A stretch of 59,881 bases of DNA from a virus. Position 1 is the stretch's first letter, and each line of letters opens with the position of its first letter. The translations under genes were made by a program, and so were the position numbers. The DNA lies in the IMG/VR virus record IMGVR_UViG_3300021185_001015, positions 1 through 59,881 of that record, one strand, 5' to 3'. Of the stretch, positions 33,146-43,000 are shown piece by piece. The notes below the pieces were generated by a model. It saw only the letters and a program-made list of their open reading frames with translations, had not been told where the DNA came from and searched no databases.

Positions 33146-33614
33146 TCTCAAGTTCCTTCATCAGCAAAATAGTAGCATAAGCCTGTACTTCCATAACAGA
33201 TTTAGACTTACGAATCATTCGCTTCAGTTCAGTATTTTTAGAGTTTTTGATTGCGGCGATTTCAAACGCTTCAAGTTTACAGTTGAACAGCATTTCTTGT
33301 CTGCCACGGACTGCTTGTGATTCTCGTCTTTCCATTTGACGCTTGATGTTTTCGTTGCGTCTGTCTAGGCCTTCTTGTGTGTTAGCATCAATTTCGTCTT
33401 CAGTATACTGTTCTAACACAGCTTTCATGTCAGGATTTGTGCCATCAGAATCCTGAATAGAAGCCATGCTAGTCTGTCCATTCGTTTGTTCGATAGTTAC
33501 AATGAGGTGACGATTTTCCTTATTTGACCAATAAGGATTGAGATATTTCTTTTTAGGGGTTTCCGTAAACATTATCTCAACTGGACTGTCTACAGAAACT
33601 GCTAATTCTGTCAT
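33126..33614 (-). CDS. Hypothetical protein
   Basis: This 162-residue protein starts MTELAVSVDSPVEIMFTETP with a GGAG ribosome site. It has a short beta-rich N-terminal third (HLIVTIEQTNGQTSMASIQD) and a long charged helical remainder (RRNENIKRQMERRESQAVRG). There is no membrane or catalytic motif. The position between fibre-region genes suggests a structural or chaperone role, but no family is recognised. Confidence 0.55.
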   Translation of the reverse strand: MTELAVSVDSPVEIMFTETPKKKYLNPYWSNKENRHLIVTIEQTNGQTSMASIQDSDGTNPDMKAVLEQYTEDEIDANTQEGLDRRNENIKRQMERRESQAVRGRQEMLFNCKLEAFEIAAIKNSKNTELKRMIRKSKSVMEVQAYATILLMKELENAEETD

Positions 33615-33652
33615 AATATAACTCCAAATAATAAATCTTCAATACTATATAG

Positions 33653-34975
33653 TCATTTTGTTTTATCGATTATAAGTTGAAATTTTCTAGTTTTTTTATT
33701 TACAGGAATTTCTTTTACTACGAATACATCAAAAGAAACATTATCTAAATTTTTCTTATGTAAAAGCTCAACTAAATTATTTTCAACCTTTTTTATAGCC
33801 TCTGACTTTTCTTCTTTTGTTAGATGTGATTCTAAACAAATGGGAAAACGAAAAGAAGTATCGCTAGTAACTTGCATTTGAAATTTACTTACTCCCTTGA
33901 CATAAAATCTACGAGTAATAAAAGACGTAAAACTTTCAGTATCGCCAACAGAATTTTTAAAGTAAACTTTAGTTTCTGTTCTGCTAATAAGATTTTTTGC
34001 TATAGTAGGGTATGTATTTTTTTCACTAATAGGAACAAGAACATCTGACATTTTATATCTAATTAGGGGCATAGTGTAATTACATAAATTAGTGACTAAA
34101 GTGTGATCTTCAAAAAATTCAAAAATAAGTTTATCATCAAAAAGAGACATAGTTTCTTTATCACGATTTGATCTTCCCATGTTACCATGTTCACTACTGG
34201 CATATAAGCTCATTACATGAGAGGTGGGAAATACTTTATTCAAAAATATAAGATCGTCTTTAGTTACAGTTTCTGCTGTTGCTATTATAACTTGTGGTGA
34301 TATGGATAAGTTATTATTGATTTTTTCTTCTGCTAAAATTTTCAGCATCGTAGTGTAGCCGCAAAGAATGTTTGGCTGAAATTGATTTATATCTTCAACA
34401 GTTTTAGAAACAGCTTGATTAATTTCAAACCCTTTTGCATTGAATAGTAATTTAGGCCACTTTATCGCTGAATCATATCCTGCATAATGACCGCTTACAT
34501 TACCGTAAAATGCAATCGCTGGCTTTTTTCTTTTTGTAAAAACCCAACGTACATAGTTAATTAACAGGGAAATTTTTGTTGATAATTTTGCAGGAGATAT
34601 AGAGGATAACCCTCTAATAGTATCTTTGAAGTGCGATACAAAATAGCCTTCTTCGCCTGAAGACCCAGAAGTAACGAGTGCGGTATATTTATTAAGAAAC
34701 AAATCTCTAGGATCTGAAGAGGTGGTTACAAATTCTTCAATTCCTTTTTTGGTTATTTTTCTGTCTGTAACAATATCATCAAAGTTTTCCATTGCTATAG
34801 ATTTAGTCAGGACAGGAAAATCTTCTGGCACCGAAGAGTCAATACTAATGCAATTCTCTCTTATTATTTTAGCATAATAAGGAGAATTGGCATTAGCATA
34901 TTTGACTAATTTTCTAAATTTTTTAAGCCGCTCACTCTCAAAATCAGACATGTCCGATTCATTTTTTATCTTCAT
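33653..34975 (-). CDS. PaaK/CapK-type adenylate-forming enzyme
   Basis: This 440-residue protein has the order of phenylacetate-CoA ligase and CapK relatives. It has an N-terminal KKFRKLVKYANANSPYYAKI helix, the ATP loop VTSGSSGEEG (101-110), an IATAE strand (231-235), the ASSEHG motif (259-264) in place of YGxTE, PLIRYKMSD (303-311) for RYxxGD, and a C-terminal KKTRKFQ (427-433) that could supply the catalytic Lys. Such enzymes activate an acid as acyl-AMP, often in capsule biosynthesis. It lies directly downstream of a YTG-repeat fibre and upstream of a glycosyltransferase and oxygenase. The substrate is unknown. Confidence 0.75.
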   Translation of the reverse strand: MKIKNESDMSDFESERLKKFRKLVKYANANSPYYAKIIRENCISIDSSVPEDFPVLTKSIAMENFDDIVTDRKITKKGIEEFVTTSSDPRDLFLNKYTALVTSGSSGEEGYFVSHFKDTIRGLSSISPAKLSTKISLLINYVRWVFTKRKKPAIAFYGNVSGHYAGYDSAIKWPKLLFNAKGFEINQAVSKTVEDINQFQPNILCGYTTMLKILAEEKINNNLSISPQVIIATAETVTKDDLIFLNKVFPTSHVMSLYASSEHGNMGRSNRDKETMSLFDDKLIFEFFEDHTLVTNLCNYTMPLIRYKMSDVLVPISEKNTYPTIAKNLISRTETKVYFKNSVGDTESFTSFITRRFYVKGVSKFQMQVTSDTSFRFPICLESHLTKEEKSEAIKKVENNLVELLHKKNLDNVSFDVFVVKEIPVNKKTRKFQLIIDKTK

Positions 34976-34990
34976 AATATAGATGAATCT

Positions 34991-35530
34991 TTAGGCAGTT
35001 TTTAGCCAAAGGTTTACGGTTGATACATTTTCAGTGCTTGCCTGAATTGTATCTCCTGCATAATTTCCAGTAAAGTTATTAGCATAACTACCTGAATACG
35101 TTCCTGCAAAAGTATTTGAATAATAACCAGTATACGTTCCTGAGTAAGTACCAGCGTACGCTGAAGTGCCTACATAGTAACCAGTAAAGTTTTGATTGTA
35201 TGCTCCAGTGTAGTATCCAGTGTATGTCTTAGCACCAGTATAGAAACCTGTATAGAATCCAGTGTAGTAACCGGTGTAGTAGTTAGTACCACCTGCGAAT
35301 CCAGAGTAGAAAAGAGTATATGCTTCAGTTCTAGCGTAAGCCCCTGCATAAGCGCCTGCGTATGCTGAAGTTCCTACATAGTTTCCTGCATATGCTCCAG
35401 AGAATGAACCAGTGTAAGATCCAGAATATGTCTTAGCACCTACATACGATCCTACATAATTTCCAGAATAGTTACCTGCAAAAGTATTTGAATAATAACC
35501 AGTATAGTTGCCAGTAAAATTGCCAGTGTA
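34991..35530 (-). repeat. Degenerate YTG-coding repeat tract
   Basis: The 3' half of the YTG-repeat fibre gene is a low-complexity tract of short in-frame units encoding Y-[TAS]-G-[NY] patterns. Longer repeats are visible too, such as YYSNTFAG at two places and VGTSAYAG at two. Confidence 0.65.
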
Positions 35531-36319
35531 CGTGCCTGCGTAATTTTCTGAAGCTACTTGTTGGCGAGTATCAACGAGACTATCACCCATTTGAACCCAA
35601 GTGCCGCCTGCAGGAGCAGACGCTTGTAACTTATATGTACCTACACCAGAGTCAATTATACGATTTCTAAAATTAGGAACCATCTGTTCGATTTCAGCAA
35701 CAGTCATCATCTTAACATTAGTGCCTTCTAGTTTTAGAGAAGATAAGTCAGAATTTGCTGATGTAGTAGGAGCAGTCTTTTGCCACAAGTAAAGGTTAGT
35801 GCTTCCGCCTTGATTGCTATCTGTGATAGTGGCACGAGAAGTCCAAGTACCGCCTGCAGGAGCAGATGCTGCTAATGAATATTGACCAACAGTGTAGCCT
35901 GTACTAGTTACCATGTCTTCAATAACTTTATCTAGTACATCTGTATCTATTGCTGAATCGTTGAATTCTTTAATAGAGGAGTCCCAGCCAACTGGACGAT
36001 TTGTGATGCTTTCAGATGCTGCCGCTGTTACTTGCTTGAAGTAGTACGTAGTATCTGTAGTTGCACCAGCAGTTGGATGAGTACCGATTGCATCATTACG
36101 AATAGTGTTAGTCCAAGTACCAATACTAGTACCTGTCAAAGCATTCGAGGTATCAACATTAAGTTCTGCTGTACCTGTGCCATCTGTATCAGTTGCAAAC
36201 TTATTTGTGATTACATAAGAGAGATATTGATTTATCTCGCCGGCCGTCATTTCCTGCAAGCCCTGAAAGTTTGCAGAAGTGATTGGAGTACCTGATGCCT
36301 TTATTCTTAATGGTTGCAT
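34991..36319 (-). CDS. YTG-repeat tail fibre protein
   Basis: This 442-residue protein has an N-terminal region (LRIKASGTPITSANFQGLQE) with two related Gly/Thr/Trp segments (PAGGTWTSRATIT, PAGGTWVQMGDSL). A C-terminal stretch of about 150 residues (about 265-420) is almost only Tyr, Thr/Ser/Ala, Gly and Asn with short units such as YTGYYTGFYTG and FAGNYSGNYVGS. The Tyr-Gly period of three to four residues suggests a fibrous beta structure. It ends STVNLWLKTA. A virion fibre is likely; the repeat is unusual. Confidence 0.65.
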   Translation of the reverse strand: MQPLRIKASGTPITSANFQGLQEMTAGEINQYLSYVITNKFATDTDGTGTAELNVDTSNALTGTSIGTWTNTIRNDAIGTHPTAGATTDTTYYFKQVTAAASESITNRPVGWDSSIKEFNDSAIDTDVLDKVIEDMVTSTGYTVGQYSLAASAPAGGTWTSRATITDSNQGGSTNLYLWQKTAPTTSANSDLSSLKLEGTNVKMMTVAEIEQMVPNFRNRIIDSGVGTYKLQASAPAGGTWVQMGDSLVDTRQQVASENYAGTYTGNFTGNYTGYYSNTFAGNYSGNYVGSYVGAKTYSGSYTGSFSGAYAGNYVGTSAYAGAYAGAYARTEAYTLFYSGFAGGTNYYTGYYTGFYTGFYTGAKTYTGYYTGAYNQNFTGYYVGTSAYAGTYSGTYTGYYSNTFAGTYSGSYANNFTGNYAGDTIQASTENVSTVNLWLKTA

Positions 36320-36328
36320 GGTTTAATC

Positions 36329-36811
36329 TTAATTTAGCTGTGATCCCGTAGAATCATAAACAATAACCGACTGAAGGCCATTCCATAATGTTCCAGAAGA
36401 ACACACTAGAGTTAGACTTGCACCAGGAGCCAAGTTTTTTGCAGTATTTGTTCCCAAAGCATCTATTTGTTCACCAGATGCTGGATACACTTTAATATTC
36501 ACTGCTGTGTTGTTGAGAATAGTAGCAACTTTACCTATAGTTGCGTCAGGAAGTACTACACCCTGATCAGCAGTGGCCGTTGTTACTATATTATAGGTCT
36601 TTGTCAGTGCTGTAGCGTCACCTTGTATCGTTCCAGCTGCGGAAACAGTACCTGAGATTGCGAAATTAGTTTCTCCTGCAACGGCAAGCGTACCAACACT
36701 AACATCATCACCAGATTGATACTTGTCAGTATTTAGGTTGGTGAAGTTAGTATCAACCTCATTATTGGTTAAAGGACTGCCTTTAATAGACCTTAGAGTG
36801 ATTGTTGCCAT
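36329..36811 (-). CDS. Small fibre-like structural protein
   Basis: This 160-residue protein begins ATITLRSIKGSPLTNNEVDT with NFTNLNTDKYQSGD, a start seen on many marine T4-like fibre proteins. The middle (GTLAVAGETNFAISGTVSAA) and tail (GSLWNGLQS-like GTLWNGLQSVIVYDSTGSQL) are beta-rich. Probably a fibre or fibre connector. A TATAAATA lies inside the preceding gene, 78 bases before this start. Confidence 0.65.
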   Translation of the reverse strand: MATITLRSIKGSPLTNNEVDTNFTNLNTDKYQSGDDVSVGTLAVAGETNFAISGTVSAAGTIQGDATALTKTYNIVTTATADQGVVLPDATIGKVATILNNTAVNIKVYPASGEQIDALGTNTAKNLAPGASLTLVCSSGTLWNGLQSVIVYDSTGSQLN

Positions 36812-36815
36812 TTAC

Positions 36816-37061
36816 TTATCCCTTGGAATTTAGTTTATCAAGAATTAACTTCAGTGAATCCTTGATATCCGCTACTTCATCTTTTAATGTATTTATATCA
36901 TTCTCATATTGCAGAACCGCAGCTTTATTTTCTTGTCTTTTCTTTCTAGCTTCTTTATATTCTGCAAGTGCCCGGTCATCGGTATTCACCAAACCTTTAG
37001 AATGTATATCTCTATACAGAGTTGGTGATTCTTTTATTTGTACAAATTTATTTATACTCAT
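36816..37061 (-). CDS. Small coiled-coil protein
   Basis: This 81-residue protein starts MSINKFVQIKESPTLYRDIH, just after the stop of the giant 2362-residue protein (TAATATG). A charged helical coiled coil fills residues 35-75 (KKRQENKAAVLQYENDINTL). It may trimerise a fibre or connect fibre to baseplate; no family is recognised. Confidence 0.6.
   Translation of the reverse strand: MSINKFVQIKESPTLYRDIHSKGLVNTDDRALAEYKEARKKRQENKAAVLQYENDINTLKDEVADIKDSLKLILDKLNSKG
36890..36897 (-). promoter_or_regulatory. Possible internal late promoter for the 36811 fibre gene
   Basis: TATAAATA on the minus strand inside the coiled-coil gene, 78 bases before the next start. The octamer is intact but intragenic, so use is uncertain. 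Confidence 0.35.
37049..37056 (-). promoter_or_regulatory. Possible late promoter at the start of the coiled-coil gene
   Basis: TATAAATA overlaps codons 2-4 of the coiled-coil gene on the minus strand. It could feed the next gene, or it may simply encode Ser-Ile-Asn-Lys. Confidence 0.25.
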
Positions 37062-37062
37062 A

Positions 37063-40000
37063 TTAGACCTGCAATGCGTAAGCTCTGAGTCCAGAGGACT
37101 TAGGTATCTTAGCTGTGTTGCCGCTCAAATGTACAATCTTAATAGAAAAGTCTTTGAATGATTTGAATGTAACCGGTGTAACCGTAACTGCACCAGCAGT
37201 TGCTCCTGCTCCGTCGCCGTCGGGATTAATAGTAGCAGTAACAGTTCCGCCTTCATAGTCTCGACCTGGATTTGTTATCTTTATACCTGTGACTGCTCCG
37301 CCAGAAATGATTGCTTCTGCTGTTGCGCCATAACCAGTACCTTCTGAGTGAACTAAAGACACTGTAGGCGCAGTAGCAGAATATCCAGAACCACCTGCAC
37401 TAACAGCAATTGCAGATACTCTAGACACTGAGTACTCATACACACCTGTACCTGCATCTACGCCTGAGTTGGTTGATCCCTTAGCAGGTATCTTGTATAC
37501 ATACTGTGCAAAGTTTTCAGTTGCAACTTTAGGAGAAGTTTCTACTTCTAACTTCTTCCAGTAGATGTCATTGTTAAACTCAGCATCATCTTCAGCATTT
37601 CTAAATTTACCATAAACTTCTACTGCTGCGTTATTTGGTATCTTGTTGTCCAAGAACACTCTCATATCTTCAGCATCTTGTTTATCTGCTAATACAACTT
37701 GTCGTGAAATATATTTAGCAGATGCATTGCCACCGAATCTAACTTCTTCTGTTACTGTAGAATTTCCACTAATATCTTTCGGATAGTTTATCTTGTTCTT
37801 GTATACACCCATATCCATACTAGCAATATCAATAATAGGCGACAAGTTATTTAGAGGCGTTCTTACTGTAAACCTAACACGAGCAGTCTTGTTTGTAGCA
37901 TACAATGTTTGTTCGTTAGAGTAACTGTATATAGTTTTCTCTGTTTCTAACTCTGTAGTTGAATTGATATCTACTACCGAATACGTTGTATTTGCAGAAG
38001 CTGCTCCAGTGTTAGTTAGAGCAATTTCTTTCTTGATTGTTCCAAGTTCGCCTGCATTCGCAGTTGATAGCTTCAGTACATGTGCATCAACTATACGATT
38101 GCCTATACTGCCAATATTTACAGTAGTAGCTGCATTGCCTACTAGATCAGCAGCAGTGAAATAACCATCTGTGACTTCTAGCTCATATGTTTTATATGCA
38201 GAGTCAAAGTATTTAACTTTTGCACGATTCAATCTCACAGTAACAGTTGCCGCTGTTGTAGGATCGCCCAAACTCAACGCTACAGTTGGATTTGATGTGT
38301 AACCGGCACCAGGATTAGTGAGAGTTATAGTTGTAACTACACCGCCACTCACAACATAAGAGAATTCTCCTCCAGTACCGCCGCCGCCAGTAATAGCAAC
38401 CCCAGTATATGTTCCATCTGTATACCCTACACCTGCACTTGATGTGGTAAAAGTAAAGCCATGAACAAAACTCAATAAATCGAATTTAGGCTGAACAGAT
38501 TGCTTCCATGTATTATTGTCAAATAGTATCCAGTCAGTATTTTTGTTAGTTGTATTTAAAACAAAATCAGTATTGGATGTAAACTTACATCGATTGACAA
38601 TAAACATCAAATCTTCTGATTGATGTGGAGTCCAGCTTCTGTTGTTTGCTGAAGTGAATAAGACACCGCCATGCGCTTGCTTTGTTATTCTGTTTGCTGT
38701 ATTCTTTTCAATTTCTCCAAGCTCACCAACCCACGCTTCATAGTTAGGATCATTTGCTTCAGGCATTAGAACGATACAGTATTCAGTATCGTTTTCTAAA
38801 TGAACTAAATGCTGGAATCTAAACTTAGTTGAAATGAAGTCTACTGCACCAGATACTGCATTAATAGATGCTTTAACATCACTTCTTCTCAAGAATACTT
38901 CACCATTTGGTATTACTTGTTTACCAGGAACGCCGTTTACAACTTCTCTGATTTGTAAAGTGATGCCGTTGTTATTTTCTTCTGGGGGGATTCTCTTGAA
39001 GAATATATCTACAGAAGGTACAAACATACCGCCTGGCATTCCAGTAACAAAGAATGTTTGTGCAAGAGGATCCATGCCAGACATGCAAAGATTTATCTCT
39101 CCAATTCCTGGGAACTTCCAGTTTGAAAAGTCGAACACTGAAGTTGCTTCAGCAACTTTTATTGAAAGTAGTGGATCTGGAGTTTCAGCAGAGACAGTAT
39201 TAGTCTCAATTGCAAATGGGCCCATGATCTGTATGCCAGCAGCTTCATCAGCAGCCGCAAATCTGCCTTCAGTAGTAGTTACCCCCGGAACATAGTCAGC
39301 ATCATCTAATCCAGCAGCGACTAAATTCACACCATTCGCTAAATCAACAGTGATTACTCCGGAAGCACTTCCCCCAGTATTTGTGTTGCCGCCCACATCA
39401 AAGATAGTAACATCAGTTATAGGAGTATCATCTACCACTATAGTGTTTGTTACTGTGTTAAAAGTTTCTGCTTCTGGTACGGTAGCTATAGTAACAACTT
39501 CTGGTACTAATGTTATAGTACCTGCAGAGGATATTGTTGTAGTAGAAGTTGCACATGAAGAGTCAACAGTAGTTACGCCGTATGTTGTTCCATCAAATCT
39601 TCTATATGTATCTTCTCGGCTGCCTGGTGTGCCAATTGAACATCCGCCAGATACAAATACATCTTCTACAGGAATCCATATTGGATCACCTGAATTCTGT
39701 CTATGGGTATCGATTATAACGTCACCCTTCTTCGTCATTGTTCTACCGTCTTCGCCGATAGGAATGATTTCTTTCTTAGTATCAAAAAGAGACTCAGGTA
39801 CCATTGGTGGCGCAGGCCACTTTGTTGTCACATAAGTAGTTTGGAAAGTTCTCTTTGTTCCATTCGCCGTGAATGAAGCTGCGGCATATGACTCAATGTC
39901 ATCAAGTTTGTTTGCGTCAGATATTTCAATTAGGATATTACCACACCTAAATTCACCTTTATTGACACTGATAGAGAAATCTGCTCTACCGTTTGCGTTA

Positions 40001-43000
40001 GTGGTCAATGATCCTTTATTTACTCCGCCCATCACAATATTATGAGTTGCGTTAGGCATCAGTGCCTGTACTGAACCAGAGATAGCAATAGGACGAACAA
40101 AGGCTGCCACTTCAGTATTGATTATAGAGTCGCCGATATTCTCTGTAACTTCGTCAGGAATGTTTCCGTAGAAGATACGAGAACCTGTTCTTTCCCAGGT
40201 CTGAGTATTCTGACCAGCAACAGTAGTTGTAATATCGTATTTTTGTCTGCGACCAGTATATGTGTGAACTTCTTGTTGCCAGTAACCAGAGGCTTCTTCT
40301 TTAGTTTCGAAATCAATAGAAGTAGGTCCGACGCTGCCGCCGTAACCTTTAGGAGGAATTCCTATTTCACCTTCGGTTATTATAGTTTCAGCATTTATTA
40401 TGTCTTCAGATACAAGTTCCCAAGAACCCCAAGTATCTTTCCAATCACCAGTTATCTCTAGGTTGTCCCAAGATCCTTGTTCGTTCTTATATGCAGCTTC
40501 AGCATACGAATCATCGAACCAAGAATCTTCAGAAGGAACTAAATTCAAGCTGCCTCTATATGGCCCAAGAGCAGGCGCAGGCGGAACAGGAGTCACTGAA
40601 GTATCATTAATTGTGACTGAAGTGGTTACCGCATTTCCACCCATTGTTATGCTGTCAAGGGTAAGAGTGAGAGTTTCTGTGCCTTCAGTCAAAGCATCTG
40701 CTGTGATGTTAAATGTTACTGAAGCATCTCCTACTGCATCTAATGTGAATGATCCAGTTAAGCTGGCGCCTCCTATATCAGCAGAAGAAATGCCAGTAAT
40801 TGTATAAGGAATAGTCTGACCATTAGAATTCTCAAGATTTCTAACTTCGAGACTTATTGTGCAAGAATTTCCTTCATTAACTGTTGCGCCCGTAGTTCTA
40901 ATCAGTTGATAGTCAACTTCGAGGGGTCTAGGCTCAGGTCGAGGATCAGCTACTACTACAGGAGGAGGCGCAGGTATAACTGGAGCTGGCACTGGATCGG
41001 GAGTTAATGGATTCACAGTTTCTGGATTGGCGTATAATAATTCACCAACAACATTTCTAAACTTGCTTGCTTGTAGTTGCTTTGTGAATGTAGTTTCTAC
41101 ATAAGGTATATGGAACAAGTCTCCGCTCTGACTCATAGTAGTATCAGTCACGACAGGCTTAAATCCAACAATACTAGAATCAAAAGACGCTCTCATCTGT
41201 TGACGTTTTAAATCCAATGAACATGCGTTATCGTCATGCCCTACTGCGATTGTGCCATAACCCTTGAATGCGTCTATCATCAAACCATTTTTGAATCTAT
41301 CTATGCCATTAGTATCCAAAATCTGAACAGACTTCGCTTCTTTTTCAAGTAAACTCAATGCAGTATAGTATTCGAGATTTGCGATTCTCTCTTCTAATCC
41401 ACCGATATCTCGCATGGTATATCTTTTAGTTCTGACTTGTTCTATATAAATTTTCAAGTCAGACCGCTTATAATAATTCGCAGCTTTTACAGATAAAGCT
41501 GGATACGGCGGCAAGATTCCTTTTGCGATTGTGAGAGAGTTTGCAGGAGCCTCTGGGAACTTAGGATAATCAGCAGACTGCGACTTGAGTACTTTTATTG
41601 TACCAGAGTCAGTAATTACTACTTTGAATGCTTGTGCAAGATAGTAACTTAGATCTGTCGTGAATGTTGCAATAGGGACAGGATTACTCAGTCCTTGAGC
41701 AGGTCTTACAATAGTTTCAGTGATATCAGGATTTAAAGTTGCAGATGCTAATGTAGCAGCCTCAACAGCAGTGTTATTTACATAAGGCCTAAAATCTATG
41801 CAGTTTCTCAAATCAATAATATTGCCTGCTGCAGGAGAATACAAAGGAATCTCCTGAAGGCCAAGACCTGTGCCAGTATAAGAGTCAACACATGCAAAAG
41901 AAGGACCGTTCACAGTTCTTGTTAAATAATCAAATTTTACAGATATATATTTGTAAGTAGATAAATCAACAGAGCTACTTGCTTTTTGCTTTATCTTTGC
42001 CAAACCGTAATAGTTATCTCTTTGACCGTTATCTATAATAAAATCATCAGTAATATTGATTGCGCCAGTTTCATAATCAGCATTAGTAGTAGCAGTGATC
42101 AATTTAATTTTTATAAGATCAGTTACGCCAAGTGAGTACCAGCCACTAGCAGCATTGTAACCAGCTGCATCTGTTTGTATCTTTACATAGTTGTCTTGAA
42201 TTCTTGTCTTTGTAATAGGACCAACGCCATCTGAGTATTGCATGTTCACATATACTCTAACATTGGCATTAGAGGCAGGAGCGCTGCTAAATGTAATAAT
42301 TAGTTGACTTTCAGTTGGTTGAGTTACCGTAATGCTTGCATGAGTCAAGTCTATGTATTCGCCAGCGGCATATGAAACTCCGCCAGCAGTAAATGCATCT
42401 ACAGCTACTGCTTGGATGTTGGCAAGTATTTCAGTAGGAGTTGGGCTTGCAGATAAAAAGAAAGTTTGTTGTGAAGAAGGTCCGGCTAGTGTTATTTGGC
42501 CAGTTCCGGAATCTACAGATGCATCAAATTCGTTGATATATTTAAAATCAAAATCATATGCACCGGCATCTGCTTTCATTGTTTCTAGATTTGCATAAGG
42601 CAATTCCCACACTAATCTGTTGTAGTTGCCTTCTTGAATGACGGCCTCAGAACCTGAGTTCAATACAGTATCGGCAAATGCGTTCGATGTGCTGTTTGCA
42701 TAATGTATCGTTTCAACATCTTTGAATGTTCCTGCCGACATTTTTATATCATAGAGATACAATCGATATTGTGCAGCAGCAGATCCAGCTGTACCAGAAT
42801 TTAATGTCAAGTATCTAACTTTAGCTGTGCCTATTTTATTACCAGCAACTGAAGTCGATGCGAATGAAGCAGCAGTTACCGCAGTTACAGCAGTGTCATA
42901 AAGATCAATAGAAGCGCCGCCGTCTACATCCCACATGCCGCAAACTTCTTTGACTAATGTATAATTTCCGTATGCTGTAGTTTGAGAAACTGAGTTTTCT

